Shown here: piece by piece, positions 46,010 to 54,922 of the stretch
How positions within the stretch are numbered: the stretch's first letter is position 1
Layout: each line of letters begins with the position of its first letter
NCBI RefSeq assembly: GCF_003594875.1
Contig: NZ_QZEY01000006.1
Span: 1-64,000 of the forward strand
DNA: 64,000 bases
Source of the DNA: Bailinhaonella thermotolerans
Lineage (GTDB): Bacteria; Actinomycetota; Actinomycetes; Streptosporangiales; Streptosporangiaceae
Direction: 5' to 3'
Notes under the pieces: generated by a model
What the model saw: only the letters and a program-made list of their open reading frames with translations
What the model was told of the DNA's origin: nothing
Database searches by the model: none
Made by a program: the position numbers and the translations under genes

Positions 46010-46977
46010 TTGGTCACCTCCACGAGGCGCACGGGACGTCCCACCCGCAGGGACAGGTCGGCCGCCTCTGCGATGTGGAGGGCGGCGAGGGCGTCCTGGA
46101 CCGTGCACGGGCTCTCCCGCTCGCCCCGCGCCGCCGCCAGGAACGCCGTCATCTCCGCGGCGTACGCCTCGGCGAAGCGCGCCTGGAAGTCCGGCCAGGG
46201 TTCGCCTGCGGGCGCGGGCCCGTCCGCGGGGCGCACCGGGGTGCGGTCGCCGAGCCCGGCGGCCCAGGTGGCGCGGGTGCCGGCCAGCTCCATCCGGACG
46301 TCGTAGCCGGCCCCGTTGTAGCGGGAGCCCTGGAGCGTGGCGAGCGTCCCGTCGTCCATGGTGATCACGGCGGCGCTGGTGTCGACGTCCCCGGCCTCGG
46401 CGAAGAACGCCTCGCCGCGGTTGGCCCCGGTGGCGTAGACGGTGTCGGCCTCCCGGCCGGTGACCCAGCGCAGGATGTCGAAGTCGTGGATGTGGCAGTC
46501 GCGGAAGATGCCCCCCGAGAGCGGGATGTAGTCGGGGGGCGGGGGCGCCGGGTCGGCGGTCACCAGGTGGACGCGGTGCAGGTCGCCCAGTTCGCCCGCC
46601 GCCAGCGCCGCGCGGGCGGCGGCGTATCCGGCGTCGAAGCGCCGCTGGAAGCCGATGTGCACCATCACGCCGCTGCGCGCGACCGCGTCGGCCACCCGCC
46701 GGGTCTCCTCCGCCCCGGCCGCCGCCGGCTTCTCGCAGAACGCGGGGATCCCCAGGTCGCACGCCCGGGTCAGCAGTTCCGCATGCGTGGACGTGGGCGT
46801 CGCGATCACCACGGCGTCCGCGGCGAACGGATCTCCCACCCGCGCTCCGAACCGGGCGGCCGCGTCCTCGGCCCTGGCCCGGTCCGGGTCCGCCACCACC
46901 AGCTCGTCCACGAGGCCGGAGAGGGTGGCGGCATGGAAGGCGCCGATACGCCCCAGGCCCAGCAAGCCCACACGCAT
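46006..46977 (-). CDS. iolG: Inositol 2-dehydrogenase
   Basis: This 323-residue oxidoreductase of the Gfo/Idh/MocA family oxidises myo-inositol to 2-keto-inositol with NAD. The nucleotide-binding start is GLLGLGRIGAFHA. FCEKPAAAG carries the conserved catalytic Lys, and GGIFRDCHIHDFDILRW holds the Asp/His pair of the active site. It is the promoter-proximal gene of the inositol operon. Its ATG follows AAGGAG, and a TTGACT/TAGAAC promoter with an operator-like box lies upstream. Confidence 0.93.
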   Translation of the reverse strand: MRVGLLGLGRIGAFHAATLSGLVDELVVADPDRARAEDAAARFGARVGDPFAADAVVIATPTSTHAELLTRACDLGIPAFCEKPAAAGAEETRRVADAVARSGVMVHIGFQRRFDAGYAAARAALAAGELGDLHRVHLVTADPAPPPPDYIPLSGGIFRDCHIHDFDILRWVTGREADTVYATGANRGEAFFAEAGDVDTSAAVITMDDGTLATLQGSRYNGAGYDVRMELAGTRATWAAGLGDRTPVRPADGPAPAGEPWPDFQARFAEAYAAEMTAFLAAARGERESPCTVQDALAALHIAEAADLSLRVGRPVRLVEVTK

Positions 46978-47005
46978 GACGAAACTCCTTGTCGAGGGGT
47001 CTTCA

Positions 47006-47050
47006 GTTCTAAAGGAGGCACAACGGACGAGTCAATACTTTGTCCTGACA
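47006..47050 (-). promoter_or_regulatory. iol operon promoter with IolR-like box
   Basis: Read leftwards: -35 TTGACT (complement of 47030-47035), an 18-bp spacer, -10 TAGAAC (complement of 47006-47011). Immediately upstream, TGTCCTGACA (47041-47050) fits the KGWCHTRACA motif that I recall for the GntR-type IolR of Corynebacterium glutamicum. Confidence 0.65.
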
Positions 47051-47151
47051 TAAGGACGAGCTATCAATGCGCGCGTTCAACACCCCAGGTCGGAGCGCTC
47101 GGGGCGCAAGGCGGCCGGGGGTCGTGATCGGCACGCCCGGAGTGCGCGTTA

Positions 47152-47169
47152 TGTCAAGACGTCTTGACA
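47152..47169. promoter_or_regulatory. 18-bp perfect palindrome upstream of the iol operon
   Basis: TGTCAAGACGTCTTGACA is a perfect palindrome 175 bp upstream of iolG. Each half resembles the TGTC/GACA operator box nearer the promoter, so it may be an auxiliary operator, for example for looping. Confidence 0.6.
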
Positions 47170-47217
47170 ATCACTCCTGATCGCGTCAACCGCCGCTGAC
47201 CGGTCCACCCCCTGCCG

Positions 47218-47252
47218 GAAGGCCCCCGGCGCGGGGTGCGCCGGGGGCCTTC
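47218..47252 (-). terminator. Intrinsic terminator downstream of the phytase gene
   Basis: GAAGGCCCCCGGCGC (47218-47232) pairs perfectly with 47238-47252 around a GGGGT loop. It terminates leftward transcription from the phytase before the iol control region. Confidence 0.8.
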
Positions 47253-47345
47253 TCGCGCCGGGCGGGTGCCGGCGGCGGGTGTCAGCCGGGGTTCCGGTCG
47301 TGCCGGTCGCGCCTTCGTGCCCGTCGCGCCCGTCGTGCCGGTCGC

Positions 47346-47390
47346 GCCGGGCGTGCCGGGCGTGCCGGGCGTGCCGGGCGTGCCGGGCGT
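47346..47390. repeat. 9-bp tandem repeat just after the phytase stop codon
   Basis: Five perfect copies of GCCGGGCGT abut the phytase stop codon. Degenerate GCCGGTC/GCCCGTC units continue to about 47295. No coding role is visible on either strand. Confidence 0.9.
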
Positions 47391-47391
47391 G

Positions 47392-48657
47392 TCAGTCGCG
47401 CGGGTCGTGGCCGTCGGTGTCGACGTCCAGGTCGAGCGGGTCGGCGATGTCGTCCCACTCGGTGTACTTGAAGTTGGTGTTCTCCCGGTCGGGCACCGCG
47501 GGGGCGTTCTCGCCGTCGTGCGTGATGAACACGCCCTCGTCGAAGTCGCCCAGCGGCACGTTCAGCACGGCCGCGCCGTCGCTGTGCTGGACGCCGTCGG
47601 GCCCGCCGATCCGGAACCGCCCGAGGAAGGCGTTGGCGCCCTCCTTGCGGTACACCGCGAAGGTGCTGTCACCCTGGCTGGACGCCAGCAGGTAACCCTT
47701 GCCGCCGTCCCGGTAGTAGATCGTCAGCCCCTCGGCGTCGGCCGAGATGTGCCGCCCGCCGAACCCGGGGTCGGGCCCGGCGACGCACTCCTCCGTCTCC
47801 GGGTCGAACGTGCCCGGCACGCCGTACTCGCGGACCTTGTCCATGAGCACGGGGGCGCCGGTCAGGTCGGCCCGCATGCGCCAGATCCCGACGTCCTCCT
47901 GCGCCGCGTAGAGCACGTCGGTCTGCTGGTCCACCACCATCCCCTCGACCTGGGGCAGCTCGCCCGGGTCCTCGCAGGGGGTCCAGGTCTGCCCGTTGGG
48001 GAGGGTGAACGACGCGGGCAGGTCCAGGGTCCGCACGACCCGGTAGCCGACCTTGCCGCCCGTCACCGGCTGGAGCTTGACGAGCGCGATCGAGGTCTTG
48101 TGCCGCCGGCTCACCAGGGCGTACGTGCCCGTGGAGTCCTTCCAGGTCGTCAGGCCGTAGACGGTGGCGGCCTCGTTGACCTCCTCCTGGGTCGCGTTGA
48201 ACACGAACGGCGCGGCGGGGTCCGTCACGTCGGTCAGCCGCCCGTCCCTGACGGAGTAGACGCGGAGCTGGTCGCGGCCCCGGTCCGACACGACCGCCAG
48301 GTCCTTGCCGGCGAAGCCGTACGTGACGTCCACGTTGTTGAACCGGCCCGGCTCGTCGTCGGGGCCGGGCGGGGCGGGCGCGGGGATGTGCTGGACCTGC
48401 CGCCCGTCGAGGTCGTAGACGTACAGGCCGCCCTCCTTGGCGGTGGCGACCACGACGCTGTCCTCGGAGTCGTCGGGGTCGACCCAGATCGCCGGGTCGT
48501 CGCCGTTGGCGTTGCCGCCCGCCTCGTCGTCGAAGAGCGCCGGGGTCTCCACCCGGGGCGTCACGGACGGGACGTCCTGCGCCGCGGCCGGCGCCGCGAG
48601 CGCCGCGAGGAGCACCGGCATCAGCAGCAGCACGGACGGTTTGGACAAGGGACGCAT
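47392..48657 (-). CDS. Secreted beta-propeller 3-phytase
   Basis: This 421-residue protein has a Sec signal peptide (about residues 1-27, hydrophobic core LLLMPVLLAALAAPAAAQ). A six-bladed phytase domain follows, which removes phosphates from phytate with bound calcium. Diagnostic segments are NGDDPAIWVDP, FNNVDVTYGF, VVSDRGRDQLRVY, QVEGMVVDQQTDVLYAAQEDVG, SADAEGLTIYY and FKYTEWDDIAD. The length fits Bacillus-type BPP enzymes with a short N-terminal addition. It lies directly upstream of the inositol operon on the same strand but with its own terminator, linking extracellular inositol and phosphate release to inositol use. A palindromic TGTCATGACA operator lies 75 bp upstream. Confidence 0.93.
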   Translation of the reverse strand: MRPLSKPSVLLLMPVLLAALAAPAAAQDVPSVTPRVETPALFDDEAGGNANGDDPAIWVDPDDSEDSVVVATAKEGGLYVYDLDGRQVQHIPAPAPPGPDDEPGRFNNVDVTYGFAGKDLAVVSDRGRDQLRVYSVRDGRLTDVTDPAAPFVFNATQEEVNEAATVYGLTTWKDSTGTYALVSRRHKTSIALVKLQPVTGGKVGYRVVRTLDLPASFTLPNGQTWTPCEDPGELPQVEGMVVDQQTDVLYAAQEDVGIWRMRADLTGAPVLMDKVREYGVPGTFDPETEECVAGPDPGFGGRHISADAEGLTIYYRDGGKGYLLASSQGDSTFAVYRKEGANAFLGRFRIGGPDGVQHSDGAAVLNVPLGDFDEGVFITHDGENAPAVPDRENTNFKYTEWDDIADPLDLDVDTDGHDPRD

Positions 48658-48728
48658 CGCGCCTCCTCGGTCGGGGGTGTTGCGGGCCGAAAGTAATGAC
48701 AGATTGTCTCAAATTCAATAGGACGTCC

Positions 48729-48744
48729 ATATGTCATGACATAT
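48729..48744. promoter_or_regulatory. Palindromic operator upstream of the phytase gene
   Basis: ATATGTCATGACATAT is a perfect 16-bp palindrome whose core TGTCATGACA differs by one base from the box at the iolG promoter. The gap it lies in (48658-49000) holds otherwise an AT-rich phytase promoter region and GC-rich sequence without a gene. Confidence 0.65.
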
Positions 48745-49000
48745 TGATCCGGACGAGTGCCTGGGGGAGCATGAGGACGGGCGCGCGGCGGCGCCCGCCC
48801 GTCCCCGGCGACCCCGCGCGCCCGGGAGGCGGATCCGGCGGGAGACGGAGGACCGATGCCCCGACCCCCTCGCCCGGGAACGGCCCAGAGCGCCCGCGCG
48901 CCGCCGTACCCCCACACGCGCGGCAACCCGGGGCCAAGGGTGGGTCTAGGGCGCTCGCGCCGCGAGCCGCCCCCGCCGCGCGTGTGATGGCATCCGGCCC

Positions 49001-50974
49001 ATGAGCAGCACTCCGGAGCCGTTCGAGCCGTCACCCGGCGAGGCCCGCCGGCTCGGCATGGACAGACCGATCACCCGGCGCGACTTCTTCGACGGGGTGG
49101 CCCTCGCCGTGGGCGCGACGGCCCTCGGCGCGGCGGCGGGCTGCGCCGACGAGCCCGACCGGTCCGGAATGATCGGCACGCCCCGGCTTGAGGTGCCGGC
49201 CCACCGGGCGTATCCGCCCGACCTGCAGGGGCTGCGCGGCAACACCGATCCGGCGCTCAGCGTCCCCCACGCCCTGCGCGACGACCGGTTCTGGGGCCGG
49301 GCCGGCCGGGCGCACCCGACCGGGGAGCACTACGACCTGGTCGTCGTGGGCGCGGGCATCAGCGGCACGGCGGCGGCGTACCTGTGGGCCAGGCGGCACC
49401 CCAAGGCGCGCGTCCTCATCCTGGACAACCACGACGACTTCGGCGGCCACGCGCGCCGCAACGAGTTCCACCCCAAGGAGCGGAGCGGCCCGCTCATCGG
49501 GTACGGCGGCTCGCAGTCGATCGAGGCGCCCAAGGCGTGGACGGCCGAGGGCAAGGCGCTGCTCGCCGACCTCGGCGTCGACCTGAAGAAGTTCGGGAGG
49601 TTCTTCGACCAGAAGCTGTACGGCTCGCTGGGGATGAACGAGAGCGTCTTCTGCGACCGGGAGACCTTCGGCAGGGACCACCTGGCGATCCAGGACGGGC
49701 GGAAGACGCCGGAGTTCGTGCGCGACATGCCGATCGCCGAGCAGGCCAAGAAGGACATGGTCATGCTCTCGGACCACCCGCGCGACTGGTTCCCCGGGCT
49801 GTCCGACGAGGACAAGAAGAACAAGCTCGCGACGATGACCTACGCGCAGTTCCTCAAGGACGTGTGCAAGGTCCACCCGGACGTCGTGAAGTTCTACCAC
49901 ACGCAGTCCAGCGACGAGTGGGCGTACGCCACGGACGCGATGGGCGCGCACGACGCCTGGGCCAGCGGCTATCCCGGCTTCGACGGGATGAAGCTGGACG
50001 ACTCCAAGCCCTTCCGGCTCTGCTCCCCGTCGATCATCAAGGAGTGGGACGACGAGTCGGCCTACATCGACCACTTCCCCGACGGCAACCACTCGCTGGT
50101 CCGGCTGATGCTGCGCTCCCTCATCCCCGGCCTCGCCCCCGGCGGCACCATGGAGGACGTCGTCACCGCCCGGTTCGACTACGGCCGGCTCGACCAGCCG
50201 GGGAGCCGGGTGCGGGTACGGCTGTCCAGCCCGGTCGTCCGGGTCGCGCACCGGGGCGACCCGGCCAGGTCGCGCACGGTCGAGGTGGCGTACTTCGACG
50301 GGCGGCGGGTCCGCTCGGTCACCGCCGGGAACGTGGTGATGGCCTGCTGGAACATGATGATCCCCTACCTCTGCCCGGACGTGCCCCCCGACCAGGCCAA
50401 GGCGCTGCACGAGGCCGTCAAGATGCCGCTGGTCTACGCGATGGTGCAGCTCCGGGACTGGCGGGCGTGGGTGCGGCGGAAGGTGCACCAGACGCGCTTC
50501 ACCGGGGCGTACTGGTGCGTGGCCGAGCTGGACTTCCCGGTCAGCATGGGCTCCTACCGGTGCCCGAGGTCGCCGGACGAACCGATCAACGTGCACATGA
50601 TCCGCATCCCCACCAAGCCGGGCATGTCCCCGCGCAACGGGGCCGTCGCCGGGCGCTACGAGCTGCTGCGCACGAGCTTCTCCTACTTCGAGTACTCCAT
50701 CCGCGACCAGCTCAACCGGCTCCTCGGCCCGGGCGGGTTCGACGCGGCCCGGGACATCGAGGCGATCACCGTGAACCGCTGGGGCCACGGGTACGCGCCG
50801 GAGTACACCCGCCCCTGGGACCCCTGGTACCCCGACGGGCCGCTGCCCGCCGACACCGCGCGCCGCCGGGTGGGCCGGATCGCGATCGCCAACTCCGACT
50901 CGGTCCCCGCGGCGTACGCCGACGCGGCCATCACCGCGGCCACCCGCGCGGTCGGCGAACTCCAGTCGAGCTGA
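49001..50974 (+). CDS. Tat-exported FAD amine oxidoreductase, spermidine dehydrogenase-like
   Basis: This 657-residue flavoprotein has a twin-arginine signal (ITRRDFFDGVALAVGATALG, about residues 25-45) followed by a Cys in AGCADEP that could be a lipoprotein site. The FAD-binding motif DLVVVGAGISGTAAAYLW lies at about residue 112, then ILDNHDDFGGHA. Architecture and the long central part resemble SpdH-type spermidine dehydrogenases, which oxidise polyamines in the periplasm; substrate is an inference. A second ATG (20th codon) would still include the whole Tat signal. It stands alone, convergent with the kinase gene. Confidence 0.85.
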   Translation: MSSTPEPFEPSPGEARRLGMDRPITRRDFFDGVALAVGATALGAAAGCADEPDRSGMIGTPRLEVPAHRAYPPDLQGLRGNTDPALSVPHALRDDRFWGRAGRAHPTGEHYDLVVVGAGISGTAAAYLWARRHPKARVLILDNHDDFGGHARRNEFHPKERSGPLIGYGGSQSIEAPKAWTAEGKALLADLGVDLKKFGRFFDQKLYGSLGMNESVFCDRETFGRDHLAIQDGRKTPEFVRDMPIAEQAKKDMVMLSDHPRDWFPGLSDEDKKNKLATMTYAQFLKDVCKVHPDVVKFYHTQSSDEWAYATDAMGAHDAWASGYPGFDGMKLDDSKPFRLCSPSIIKEWDDESAYIDHFPDGNHSLVRLMLRSLIPGLAPGGTMEDVVTARFDYGRLDQPGSRVRVRLSSPVVRVAHRGDPARSRTVEVAYFDGRRVRSVTAGNVVMACWNMMIPYLCPDVPPDQAKALHEAVKMPLVYAMVQLRDWRAWVRRKVHQTRFTGAYWCVAELDFPVSMGSYRCPRSPDEPINVHMIRIPTKPGMSPRNGAVAGRYELLRTSFSYFEYSIRDQLNRLLGPGGFDAARDIEAITVNRWGHGYAPEYTRPWDPWYPDGPLPADTARRRVGRIAIANSDSVPAAYADAAITAATRAVGELQSS

Positions 50975-51039
50975 CCCGGCCGGGGGCGGGCCCGCCCTGA
51001 TCCGGTTCCCTTCCCGCTCCGGCCGCCCGGGGCCGCCCG

Positions 51040-53031
51040 CTACTCGGGGCCACCGGGCGGGATGGAGGTCGGGCTCGCGCTGGGGCTGGGCTGCTCGAAC
51101 GGGTCGGGGAAGAGCAGGCACAGCGACGGCCGCTTCTTCTTTTTCTTCTTCTTGCACACCGGCGGCGGCTCCTCGGCCGGCGGCGGAGGCGTCGAGGTCT
51201 CGGTCGGCCGGGGCTCCTCCGCCGGAGGGCGGCCGCCCGTCGGCCCCACGGTCGGCGTCTCGGTCTCGGTCACGGTCACCGAGGGAACCGGCCGGTCCAC
51301 CGGCCTGATCGGCACCCTGATCCGGTACGACGTCGCGTCCGGCTCGGGCAGCGCCTCGTTCAGCACGGTCGGGCTGCGCCCGTCGGGGGTCCCCATCACC
51401 TCGTCGCCCGGCCGCGGCGGCGTCTCGAACCCCGCCTGCGCCGCGACCACCGTCAGCGAGGCCAGCGCCAGCGTCGCCACCGCCGCCATCCCCGACACCC
51501 GCGCCGGGCGATCATCGCGTCCGCGCCGCCGCCGCCCGCCGGCCTTCCGTCCCCGGCCGCCCCCGTCCGCCGTCCGCTCCGCCTGCGCCGTCCGCTCCGT
51601 ACGCGGCAACCGCTCCGCCTGCGCCGTCCGCTCCGTACGCGGCAACCGCTCCGCCTGCGGCAGCCGCTCCGCCTGCGGCCCCCGCGCCGGCCGGGCGGCG
51701 CGCGCCGGCCGCCCGCGCCGCCGTGCCCCGGCGCCGTCGTCGCGTCTCCGCGCGTCCCCCGCGTCCCCCTCGCCACCCGGGGCCCCGTCGCCGCCGGCGT
51801 GGGCGCCGGCTTCGCGGGAGGGGTTCGCGCCGCCGGTCCCGTCCGCGCGGGCGGGGCGGTCCCCGAAGAGCCAGTCCGCCGCCTCGCTCCCGAGCGGCCC
51901 CGGGCCCGCCGTGCCGGAGCCGAGCGCCACGCGCCCGGGATCGGTCACGGCGTCCCCGGCGCCGTCCTCCCCGCCGGCCTCCGGGTGCGGGCCGGGCTCG
52001 TCCGCCCGGGCGGGGAACCAGGGGAAGCCGCCGGACTCGTCGACCGCGCGCGCGGGCTCGGGGACGCGGCGCCGCCGCCACGCCGTACGGCTCCCGCCGC
52101 GGCGGGCGGGCTCGGCGGGGGGAGGCGGCTCCGGCACGTTCCAGATCCGGGAGAGCACGGCCGCGACCGCCTCGCGCGGGGGCAGGCCCGGGTGGCGGCC
52201 GGCCAGCAGGGTCCGCAGCAGGTGCGAGGCCGGCGGCCGGTGCTCGGGGCGGCGGGCCAGCGCCGCGGCCACCAGCGGGCGCAGCGAGCCCGGGACGTGG
52301 GCCAGGTCGGGTTCGCCGCCGAGGATGCGATGGGCCAGGTCCTCCGGCGCTCCCTCACCGAAGGGGTGCCGCCCCGTCGCCGCGTAGGCCACCAGGCAGC
52401 CCCAGCCGAAGACGTCGGCGGCGGGCATGGCCTCGCCCCCGGTCAGCCGTTCTGGAGCGATCCAGCCCGGACTGCCCATGACGACCCCGGCCTGGGTGTG
52501 CCCCATGGCCACGTCCACCTCGCGGGCGATCCCGAAGTCGATCACGCGGGGGCCGTCGGGCGCGAGCAGCACGTTGCCCGGCTTGATGTCGCGGTGGACG
52601 AGCCCCGCGGAGTGGATCGCGTCGAGGGCGGCGGCGACGCCCAGCGCGACGCCGTACGCCATCTCCGGGCTCAGCGCCCCGGTCAGGCCGACGACGCGGC
52701 CCAGGTGGGGTCCCTCGATGTACTCGGTCACCAGGTAGGGGCGGCCCCGGTCCACCCCGTGCTCCAGGACCCGCGCCGTGCAGAACGGCGCGACCCGCAG
52801 TGTCAGCCCGACCTCCTCGCGGAACCGCGCCTGGTGTGTCGGGTCGGCGGCGTGCAGCGGGTGCAACGTCTTGATCGCGACCGGGGCCCCCTCCGGCCCG
52901 TGGGCGAGATACACGACCCCCATGCCGCCGCTCCCCAGGCGGGCGCGCAGGACGTAACGGCCGATGACGGTCGGGTCACCGGCGGTGAGCGACTGTGCGG
53001 GTTCCGGAATGCCGTTCGCGGCAGGTGCCAT
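51040..53031 (-). CDS. Membrane Ser/Thr protein kinase (Hanks type)
   Basis: This 663-residue kinase has the catalytic domain at about residues 24-280: GSGGMGVVYLA (glycine loop), VAIKTL (ATP lysine), HRDIKPGNVLL (catalytic loop), VIDFGIA (metal-binding DFG) and GWIAPERL. A long low-complexity juxtamembrane region follows, with a tandem AERLPRTERTAQ repeat (about 452-480). One transmembrane helix (about 514-536, MAAVATLALASLTVVAAQAG) leads to an external part rich in Pro/Thr/Glu that contains a run of seven Lys between two cysteines. No PASTA or sensor domain is seen, so the signal is unknown. A GTAGGG/CCCTAC inverted repeat at 53049-53063 lies just upstream of the start. Confidence 0.92.
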   Translation of the reverse strand: MAPAANGIPEPAQSLTAGDPTVIGRYVLRARLGSGGMGVVYLAHGPEGAPVAIKTLHPLHAADPTHQARFREEVGLTLRVAPFCTARVLEHGVDRGRPYLVTEYIEGPHLGRVVGLTGALSPEMAYGVALGVAAALDAIHSAGLVHRDIKPGNVLLAPDGPRVIDFGIAREVDVAMGHTQAGVVMGSPGWIAPERLTGGEAMPAADVFGWGCLVAYAATGRHPFGEGAPEDLAHRILGGEPDLAHVPGSLRPLVAAALARRPEHRPPASHLLRTLLAGRHPGLPPREAVAAVLSRIWNVPEPPPPAEPARRGGSRTAWRRRRVPEPARAVDESGGFPWFPARADEPGPHPEAGGEDGAGDAVTDPGRVALGSGTAGPGPLGSEAADWLFGDRPARADGTGGANPSREAGAHAGGDGAPGGEGDAGDARRRDDGAGARRRGRPARAARPARGPQAERLPQAERLPRTERTAQAERLPRTERTAQAERTADGGGRGRKAGGRRRRGRDDRPARVSGMAAVATLALASLTVVAAQAGFETPPRPGDEVMGTPDGRSPTVLNEALPEPDATSYRIRVPIRPVDRPVPSVTVTETETPTVGPTGGRPPAEEPRPTETSTPPPPAEEPPPVCKKKKKKKRPSLCLLFPDPFEQPSPSASPTSIPPGGPE

Positions 53032-53165
53032 GACCCGTTCGCCTCTCTGTAGGGGTTCCCTACCCCTGGCACAGCGTGGCGCAGAAGTTGCACCTATATG
53101 GCGAAACCTGAGTATTTTCTGGGCGGAGTGAGGTGACTACTACCTCTTGGCTAGTGCGCGGAGAG

Positions 53166-54161
53166 TCACGCCGCCCGCTCCACCGGCTCGGGCCTGCCCG
53201 TCTGGGCGTGCACGGCGGCCAGGAACCGCGAGACGTGCCGGAAGGCCAGCCGCGCCTCGGGCAGGACGTCCGCCATGATCGGGAAGACGTGGGGCATCCG
53301 GTGCCACTCCTCGTAGGTCACCGGCACCCCGGCCACCCGGGCACGCTCCGCGACCAGCCGGCCCTCGTCCCTGAGGATCTCGGTGGACCCCACGACGATC
53401 ATCAGCGGCGGCAGCCCCGTGTAGTCGCCGAACACCGGTGACACGAGGGGGTCGCGGGACTCCAGGCCGCGCGTCCAGTGGCCGGCGACCCAGTTGATGC
53501 GGCCGGCGGGCAGCATCGGGTCGGCCCAGCGGTTGCGGCGGCGGCGGTAGTCGCCCGAGGCGGTCAGGTCGGCCCACGGGGACAGGCAGATCGCGGCGCG
53601 GGGCAGCGGCAGCCCCCGGTCGCGCAGCGCGAGCATCGACGCGAGGGTGAGGTGCCCGCCCGCCGAGTCGCCCGCGAACAGGACGTCCTCCGGGGCGTAC
53701 CCCCGCTCCAGGAGGACGCCGTACGCCGTGAGGGCGTCCTCGAGCGAGACCGACAGCCGGTGCACCGGGCCCTGGCGGTAGGCGATCGCGAGCACCGGCC
53801 GCCGGGCCGCGCGCGAGAGGCGCCAGGTGATGGGCCGGTGGGTGGCCGGCGAGCACACGAAGTAGCCGCCGCCGTGGAAGTACAGGAGGACCTTGCCCTC
53901 GTCGACGCCGCCGCCCCACCGCACCCACTCGCCGTCGAAGTCGCCGAAGTCCTCCGGCCGGACGGTGACGTGGCGCGGCAGCCGCCCGGGCAGGGAGCCC
54001 GTCGCGTCCACGAGCGCGCACAGCGCCCGCATGCTGCCCTGCCCGCGCAGGAACACGGTCCCGAGCGGCTTGACCGTCCCCCGCAGCACGCCGTTGACGG
54101 CGCGCGCCTGCCAGCTCAGGGGATAGGCGGGGTGGATGTCCACATCGAGATCACTGCGCAT
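53166..54161 (-). CDS. Alpha/beta hydrolase, hormone-sensitive-lipase family
   Basis: This 331-residue esterase/lipase-like protein has the oxyanion motif HGGGYF (about residue 98), the nucleophile elbow GDSAGG (about 170), an acid in the SRDPLVSP region and HVFPI near the C terminus for the catalytic His. The fold and motif order are those of the HSL (GDSAG) family, acting on short-chain esters; the natural substrate is unknown. The ATG at 54161 is preceded by GGAGG; longer versions in frame lack conservation. The neighbours do not suggest a pathway. Confidence 0.88.
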   Translation of the reverse strand: MRSDLDVDIHPAYPLSWQARAVNGVLRGTVKPLGTVFLRGQGSMRALCALVDATGSLPGRLPRHVTVRPEDFGDFDGEWVRWGGGVDEGKVLLYFHGGGYFVCSPATHRPITWRLSRAARRPVLAIAYRQGPVHRLSVSLEDALTAYGVLLERGYAPEDVLFAGDSAGGHLTLASMLALRDRGLPLPRAAICLSPWADLTASGDYRRRRNRWADPMLPAGRINWVAGHWTRGLESRDPLVSPVFGDYTGLPPLMIVVGSTEILRDEGRLVAERARVAGVPVTYEEWHRMPHVFPIMADVLPEARLAFRHVSRFLAAVHAQTGRPEPVERAA

Positions 54162-54310
54162 CGGCGGCCTCCGCCCAGATCGTTCCCGCCCCGGACACCG
54201 TTGTATCGGCAAGTAAGCAGGAAGTGCCGGGCAAGCCAGTAAAACCCCACAGCCCACCCGAAATGCCAACGAAACCCATCAGAGGCAGCGGCCCGGGCGG
54301 GCGGCGGCGA

Positions 54311-54763
54311 TCAGTAGTAGGTCTCCTCGACGGGCTCGTGGAGCTGGAGGTCGGGCTCGCGGCGGCGCCAGCGGGAGGGCATGAAGACCGGGATGAGCAG
54401 CGCGGCGCCGAGGAGGGTGTAGATCCCGCCGCCGAGCAGGGCGAGCATGCCCGGGGTGGCCTCGCTCACCGGGACCAGGCGGATCGCGCCGGCCCGGTCC
54501 AGCAGGAAGTACCCGGTCCAGCCGAGCAGCGCCAGCGCGGGGACCAGGGTGGCCAGCGGCGAGACGCGGCCGGCCACGACCAGGCCCAGCACCAGCCCGG
54601 CCCCGGCCAGGGCGGCGAAGGCCAGCAGCAGGCGGGTGTCGCCGAGGGCGTTGTTCACCGGCGGCTGCGGCCCGGGCGCGACGCGCTGCTGCCCCCATCC
54701 GGCCCCGAACAGCAAGACCGCCGCGACCACGAGCCCGACGAGGAAGCCGACGAGGTGCCGCAT
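54311..54763 (-). CDS. Four-helix membrane protein of unknown function
   Basis: This 150-residue protein has four hydrophobic segments (first LVGFLVGLVVAAVLLFG, last GMLALLGGGIYTLLGAALLI), an Arg-rich end after the last helix and a short acidic C-terminal tail ending in two Tyr. It resembles actinobacterial hypothetical membrane proteins without assigned role. The start at 54763 is chosen because the first helix begins directly there; an upstream ATG at 54841 is possible. It is divergent from the small membrane gene at 54923. Confidence 0.75.
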   Translation of the reverse strand: MRHLVGFLVGLVVAAVLLFGAGWGQQRVAPGPQPPVNNALGDTRLLLAFAALAGAGLVLGLVVAGRVSPLATLVPALALLGWTGYFLLDRAGAIRLVPVSEATPGMLALLGGGIYTLLGAALLIPVFMPSRWRRREPDLQLHEPVEETYY

Positions 54764-54922
54764 GTCCTCACCACCCTGTTGTCCGGCCGGTTGCCCGGCG
54801 CCCGATGACAGTATCGGGATGATGACGCCATCGGCCCTCAAATCCCGTTAACTCCCAGGATTCCCCGCAAGACGCCGCCACGGGGACGCCGATCCGGCCG
54901 AGGTGAGACGATTGACGGCGTC

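Noticed and set aside
47295-47390. C-terminal extension of the phytase
   Set aside because: The repeat begins right after an in-frame stop codon, and the domain is already complete at FKYTEWDDIAD plus a short acidic tail.
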